Source of the DNA: Heligmosomoides polygyrus polygyrus
Taxonomy: Eukaryota; Nematoda; Chromadorea; Rhabditida; Heligmosomidae
Length of the DNA: 64,000 nucleotides
Assembly (NCBI GenBank): GCA_947396885.1
Contig: OX377203.1
Location: 24,431,253 to 24,495,252, forward strand
Reading direction: 5' to 3'
The notes beneath the pieces were generated by a model. The model was not told where the DNA came from. It ran no database searches and saw nothing but the letters and a program-made list of their open reading frames with translations. Every line of letters begins with the position of its first letter. The stretch's first letter is position 1. A program made the position numbers and the translations under genes. Below, piece by piece: positions 59,821-64,000 of this stretch.

Positions 59821-60414
59821 TCATATCACTTCACGCGGTAGGCGGTCAAAGGCCTTCTCCAAGTCGAGAAAGGCGATATGCACTGGCTTCTGTTTCTCGC
59901 GATGCTTCTCTAACAAGAGGCGGGCGGCATGTATGGCATCAATGGTACCACAGCCAGCTACGAAACCGCACTGATTGCTGGAAAGCTGGACGATGTCACG
60001 AATTCGACCATCGACAATTCGCTCAAAGATCTTCATGCTGTGCGAGAGCAAGCGAATCGGACGGTAATTGGAGCAGTCTGCAGGACTGCCCTTCTTCTTC
60101 CAAATCGGAATCGTCGTGCTTTGGCGCCAACACTCAGGCACCTTCTTCTCCACCACAACCTGATTAAAGAACTTCGTCAACCACTCAGCAGAGTGCCAAA
60201 ACTTTGTCTTCCATAAATCAGCCGCCACGTCGTCGGGCCCAGTTGCTTTGCCTGGCCTCATCTTCTTCAAAGCCGCTTTAATCTCCTCCACGGTGATCTT
60301 CTGGACGGAGCCGTGGGTTGGAGCCGTTGAGGGGTTGGCTGGATGAGGAAATTCCACTGTAGAGAGTTCCTCAAAGTGATCGTGCCATCGCTTCAATGCC
60401 TTCTTGCGGTCCAT
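59821..60414 (-). pseudogene. RTE A3 RT, N-terminal blocks
   Basis: MRPGKATGPDDVAADLWKTK, SNYRPIRLLSHSMKIFERIV, SSNQCGFVAGCGTIDAIHAA and HIAFLDLEKAFDRLPREVI (first catalytic Asp intact). Stops at a TGA where A1 and A2 have W in V-I-W-Y. Confidence 0.85.
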
Positions 60415-60685
60415 GAGAAGATGGCCGTCCTCATCAATAATGCCGAAAAACTTATCAATATCCTCGGTCTGCCGATGGTGACTCTTAGCAAGTCGCTACA
60501 GATACCGCTCACCATCGCGTGACTCGAGCTTCCGTCTCCATAATGAGTGGCTTTTGCAACAGCCACAGCCTTCTCTGCAGCTTTCCTCGCTTCTTGTACT
60601 TCCGCCAGTTATCGGCTGTCTTTTCGCCGAGAAACACGTGAGAGAGCGACTTCTTCTCTCGAACCTTTCCCTTCACGTCATTTGT

Positions 60686-61084
60686 CTACATCCATGCCTG
60701 TTTGTCGACCTTTCGTCGCCCAGGCTTCGTAATGCCGAGTTCCGACCGTATCGCGTCGGTCGCCATCTTCCAAATTTCGTGAACAGTTGTGACCGTTGCT
60801 AACCGCACGCGAGAAATCACAGCCGCTTCCTTCTCTCTCATGCGCCACCACTTTATTCTCAGTTCACTGCATCGCTCGACCTGCTTCCGCCTTGAAGGGG
60901 CGATCTTTAAGGTGCAGATCAGCGGTCGATGCTGTGGGGCGATCGTCTCATACGGCACGATCTTGGCATCTCTGATAAGATCTCGATCGCGATCTTTCAC
61001 AAGGACAAAGTCTATCTGAGACTTGGAGCTGTCACTATGGTATGAAATGAGGTGGGAGTCGCGTTTTCGGAAGACGTTGTTCAC
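60686..61084 (-). pseudogene. RTE A3 endonuclease C-terminal part and linker
   Basis: RKRDSHLISYHSDSSKSQID, VLVKDRDRDLIRDAKIVPYE and TIAPQHRPLICTLKI contain the D-F/Y-V-L strand and the terminal H-R-P-L motif. Ends near KQAWM. Confidence 0.85.
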
Positions 61085-61269
61085 AATGGTGAGACTATGC
61101 GACTCCGCGTAATCAAGAATGCGCTTACCATCGGCGTTACGTTATCGTATCCGAAACCACCATGACAGCTGTACCCGTCTTTCGTAGCACCTTCGTGCCC
61201 ATTAAGGTCACCAGCGACTATAATGACATCTTTCGACGGTGACTCTGCTGTCTTCTCATCAAGCAGGCT

Positions 61270-61917
61270 TTAAAACTCATCCTTGGCTTGACCACCGGAG
61301 CAGACAGTCTGCGGAGCATACGCAGAGAAGAAGTGATAGAGTCGCATATTAGCGGCAACAACGATCTTCATCAATCGATCGTCAACGAGTTCGCCGCTTA
61401 CGATCGAGTCACGAAATCGTTCGGAGACGACACCACTGGTGGTCCTTGGACTTCCACATAGAACGGCCTTTAAGACACGTCCAATGTCCCTTGACTTGCG
61501 GCAGGACCACCTCGTCTGCTGCACTGCACAGAAATCAACTCTTCTGCGCTCCAGTGCTTCAACCAACTCGCGCGAGCGGCCCGTCAACGTACCCACATTC
61601 GCCGTAGCCACGCGGGTCCTGCTTACGTTACGGGACTTTCGGACTAGCTCAGTTGCCCACCGATGCCGTCCTCGCATCAGGGACCCTCGCATACTTCTCA
61701 CACTCGGCGGGCTCTGTGAATGCGCGTCGGCTCCCGCCGACGCCGTAGCACTATGTCGAAATACTTGAACTGTCATACACCATGTGATGTGACATGGGTC
61801 TTCGTAGGCCGGCCTGTCACAAAGCTCTGTCGCCTGCAATAGAGTGTCCGTGTTCGGCTCGGCTCGCCAAAAAGGGCAGTAGCCAGTAGCACCACCCAGA
61901 GGAACGGACATCGCCAC
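61270..61917 (-). pseudogene. RTE A3 endonuclease N-terminal half
   Basis: Starts MAMSVPLGGATGYCPFWRAE almost at the element's first base. TRVATANVGTLTGRSRELVE, RRVDFCAVQQTRWSC (the metal-binding Glu of QET is Gln here) and FFSAYAPQT follow. 215 codons. Confidence 0.85.
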
Positions 61918-61921
61918 CGAG

Positions 61922-61935
61922 CATTCGAATTCGAA
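61922..61935. repeat. Target-site duplication of RTE copy A3 (right)
   Basis: CATTCGAATTCGAA, identical to 58,824-58,837. Confidence 0.8.
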
Positions 61936-62560
61936 TACATTCGAAAAATTCGATTTTTCGAATATTCAAGTTCGAATGAAAATCATTCGAATACCTATTC
62001 GAATTTGATATTCGAGCATAAGTATACCTGGGCGCACAACAGCTCAACGAGAGTGGTGCACTGTCCAACCATATGGTAGTTACCTGCAAACAAACCATAA
62101 ATATCAACTAATCTGAATGTGGAACTATGTTGAATAAAATGAAGGAGAGCAAGGAATGTTGTATTTCTCTGATCTATCAATATCTACTATAGCGCAGTGG
62201 GAGGAGGTGCCGGTTGTCGCGCGCACTCGTGTTGATTGCTCTTGGCAGGAATTTTTCTCCTAAGAAAGCCAAGCCTTCTGTCCTTCCGATCTCGGCTAAT
62301 CGGTAGAGCTAACCTGTTTAAGAACAATAATAAAGAGGCTTCGTCATCGACTGGCCACAGTTCCCTAATCCAGCTGCAGTTCATAGTAGTGTCACAGTTG
62401 TTCAGGATTTTGTTGGTGTTGGTTGTTTAAAGTTGGACATTGCTGTTCAGACTTCACATTTTTTTGTAAAACATTAAAGGACATTTTCAGGGGCAGTAAT
62501 GAATAAATATATGAATGTTATTGTATAGACTAAACGCGCATTTAAATTGAAGGGTTAGGC
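61936..62560. repeat. R2 composite repeat, right part of interrupted copy
   Basis: Continues R2 copy 1 (10,683-11,235): TATTCGAATTTGATATTCGA, CCAACCATATGGTAGTTACC, GCTCTTGGCAGGAATTTTTC and, at 62,524, TATAGACTAAACGCGCATTT. The last 20 bases are the point where copy 1 is cut by the LINE tail at 11,236. Confidence 0.8.
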
Positions 62561-62567
62561 TGTTGTT

Positions 62568-64000
62568 TAGAGTTGCAGAATTAGTCAGCAGGGTCACTTC
62601 GAAGCTTACCGCATCATAATATAGCTTTTTGCCAGCGTTCAATGTACTGTACCGCAAGTTTCTGAAAGCGATAGTATTCCTTCGTAACAATCATGTTAAG
62701 AGCATGGTAGAAGGATTTGAGGCGCGGCGTAATCATAAGACTAGCTGGGGAATGACTTCTCCTCAGAGCAGTCTGTAGTGTGCACCCTAAATCAAGGTTC
62801 ACGATTACAGTTCCCACATGGGTCCATCAAGCCTTCCATCCGTTTTGTGCGGTGGAGGTCGGTACCAGATTTGCCTGCGAGGATAAAACATTGGGTTTGA
62901 AGAACGGCTGGCTATCATAAGTCATTGTGTAGGCCAAAGATGTATTCAGATAGCCGCTGCGATATACAATAGAAACGAAATGCGTGGCGCATCCCACAAT
63001 GGAACTTACGCCGACGCCCCAACTTCCTCTATCCTAATAAGAACATCTTCGATGTGCCAGTTTACTAAATTGCTCCAAATTTCTTTGTTAGTTCAGATTG
63101 TTTGGTGAGGGAAAGGCTTTCTTAATGGCTGCTTTGTCATTTTTTGTTACTTGGAACATACAATCAGGAAAAGTGTTTTACCATACGTTCTGCAGAGCTT
63201 CTGCCAAATGCCACTGGAATGCAATTTTGTTGAAGTGTAACGAACAACATGGTGTTCAAAATTGAGAAAAGGCTCAAATGATGCACTGCCCAAAAATCTT
63301 CATGACGAGTCATGCAATCTCCGGCGCCTTATGTTTTTCCAAGAGCACATTGGGCGAAATTCAGCTGGAGCACCGTTCACTACATATATGCCGAACTCCG
63401 CAGACCTCGATCTCCCTTTTTTATTTGATTGACGTGCACCTCACAACCCGCGACAACATTGAGGAAGCACCCAGTGTTAAAAAAGGACGAGCCTTATGTT
63501 CTCACCAGGACCAGGCGTTAAATTTTAGTCCGAAAATTTTCTAACGGCTTTTTTATGTAAACGTGGCAAATCTTTTAAATTACTCTGAACTGTAGCCAGT
63601 TTGGCGGCATTAACATAGGGAAATGCTGGATTCCTTTTTTATCAAAATGCCTCCATTTTTTTCAATGTCTTCATTTTTTTTGACAGTATACCATTTTCAC
63701 ATTAAATTGGGCACTCCAATTCTTCACAAAAAATATCCTACTTAATTTGAAATGTGCTTAATTTAACAAGAGGATTACATAACACCTAATATGACCTCTT
63801 TCAAAATGTAAAATTATTAAAGTAAAATTATCAAATTATAGAGAAAAACGGCCGAAATAAATCCTTGTTTCGGGTGCGCTAGGCACTCTATATCTACGAA
63901 ATATCTTTGAAACAGCTTGAAGGCGAGTATTAGATCACTCAATGTTTTACCCTACCCAGACGAATTGCTACAAAAAACCGGTCTAAAACTATGGAAAACT
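62568..64000. repeat. Dispersed repeat R4, copy 2 (to window edge)
   Basis: Collinear with 17,541-18,600, with an extra segment of about 200 bp at 62,620-62,830. Here R4 directly follows R2, which suggests R3-R2-R4 is one long composite repeat. Confidence 0.8.

Larger units (their letters stand above)
58838..61921 (-). mobile_element. Full-length RTE-clade retrotransposon (copy A3), decayed
   Basis: 3,084 bp on the minus strand, from CTCGGTGGCGATGTCCG to a short AAG tail (plus CCTTCTTCTTCTTC), flanked by a perfect 14-bp target-site duplication. Same family as A1 and A2. The ORF is broken in at least four places (about 61,270, 60,686, 60,540 and 59,820; again at 59,237). Confidence 0.92.

Overview
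This window looks like nuclear DNA of a nematode, most likely a strongylid (hookworm-type) parasite. Reasons: introns end in TTTCAG-type acceptors, the one convincing host gene has a spliced-leader-type acceptor two bases before its ATG, that gene is a nematode LYS-type (GH25-like) lysozyme, and the rest is dominated by RTE- and CR1-like LINEs, mariner/Tc1 elements and fold-back repeats. The species is inferred from general knowledge of such sequences, not proven here. I see no bacterial operons, rRNA genes or CRISPR arrays.

Host gene: on the + strand between 26,608 and 47,474 I find six exons that join in phase to a secreted LYS lysozyme of about 252 residues: signal peptide (26,608-26,675), 27,943-28,046, 29,795-29,868, 29,974-30,113, 38,233-38,310 and a last exon from about 47,172/47,178 to 47,474. 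Almost all the rest of this 20.9 kb is intron filled with transposons: SINE-like inverted units (intron 1), an RTE (intron 2), three more RTEs and a Tc1-like element (intron 4), a mirror-arranged minisatellite block, a TIR element and a full-length mariner (intron 5). Weaker gene candidates lie at 1,826-2,242 (-), about 5,056-5,613 (-, broken), 6,174-6,404 (-), 44,642-44,839 (-) and 51,198-51,359 (+).

Layout: 1-1.5 kb, broken Ty3/gypsy pol. 4.2-4.8 kb, CR1-like fragment. 6.7-8.7 kb, two fold-back (palindromic) structures. 9.5-11.2 kb, a dispersed repeat (R2) that recurs at 55.0-55.4 and 57.7-62.4 kb. 11.2-12.7 kb, CR1-like LINE. 12.8-13.5 kb, minisatellite-bearing repeat (R5). 13.6-16.7 kb, nearly intact RTE with a 15-bp target-site duplication. 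17.5-18.6 kb, repeat R4 (again at the right edge) followed by a perfect 43-bp hairpin. 19.2-23.6 kb, CR1-like LINE with both ORFs, split by a probable 927-bp solo LTR. 26.6-47.5 kb, the lysozyme gene and its nested transposons. 50.0-50.8 kb, second mariner. 53.5-57.5 kb, CR1 fragments and repeats. 58.8-61.9 kb, full-length but decayed RTE with a 14-bp target-site duplication, inserted in an R2 copy.

The nesting gives a relative order of insertion: LTR inside CR1, Tc1-like inside RTE, RTE inside R2. Functionally, only the lysozyme gene reads as a working host gene; the other coding sequence is mobile-element protein in various stages of decay.
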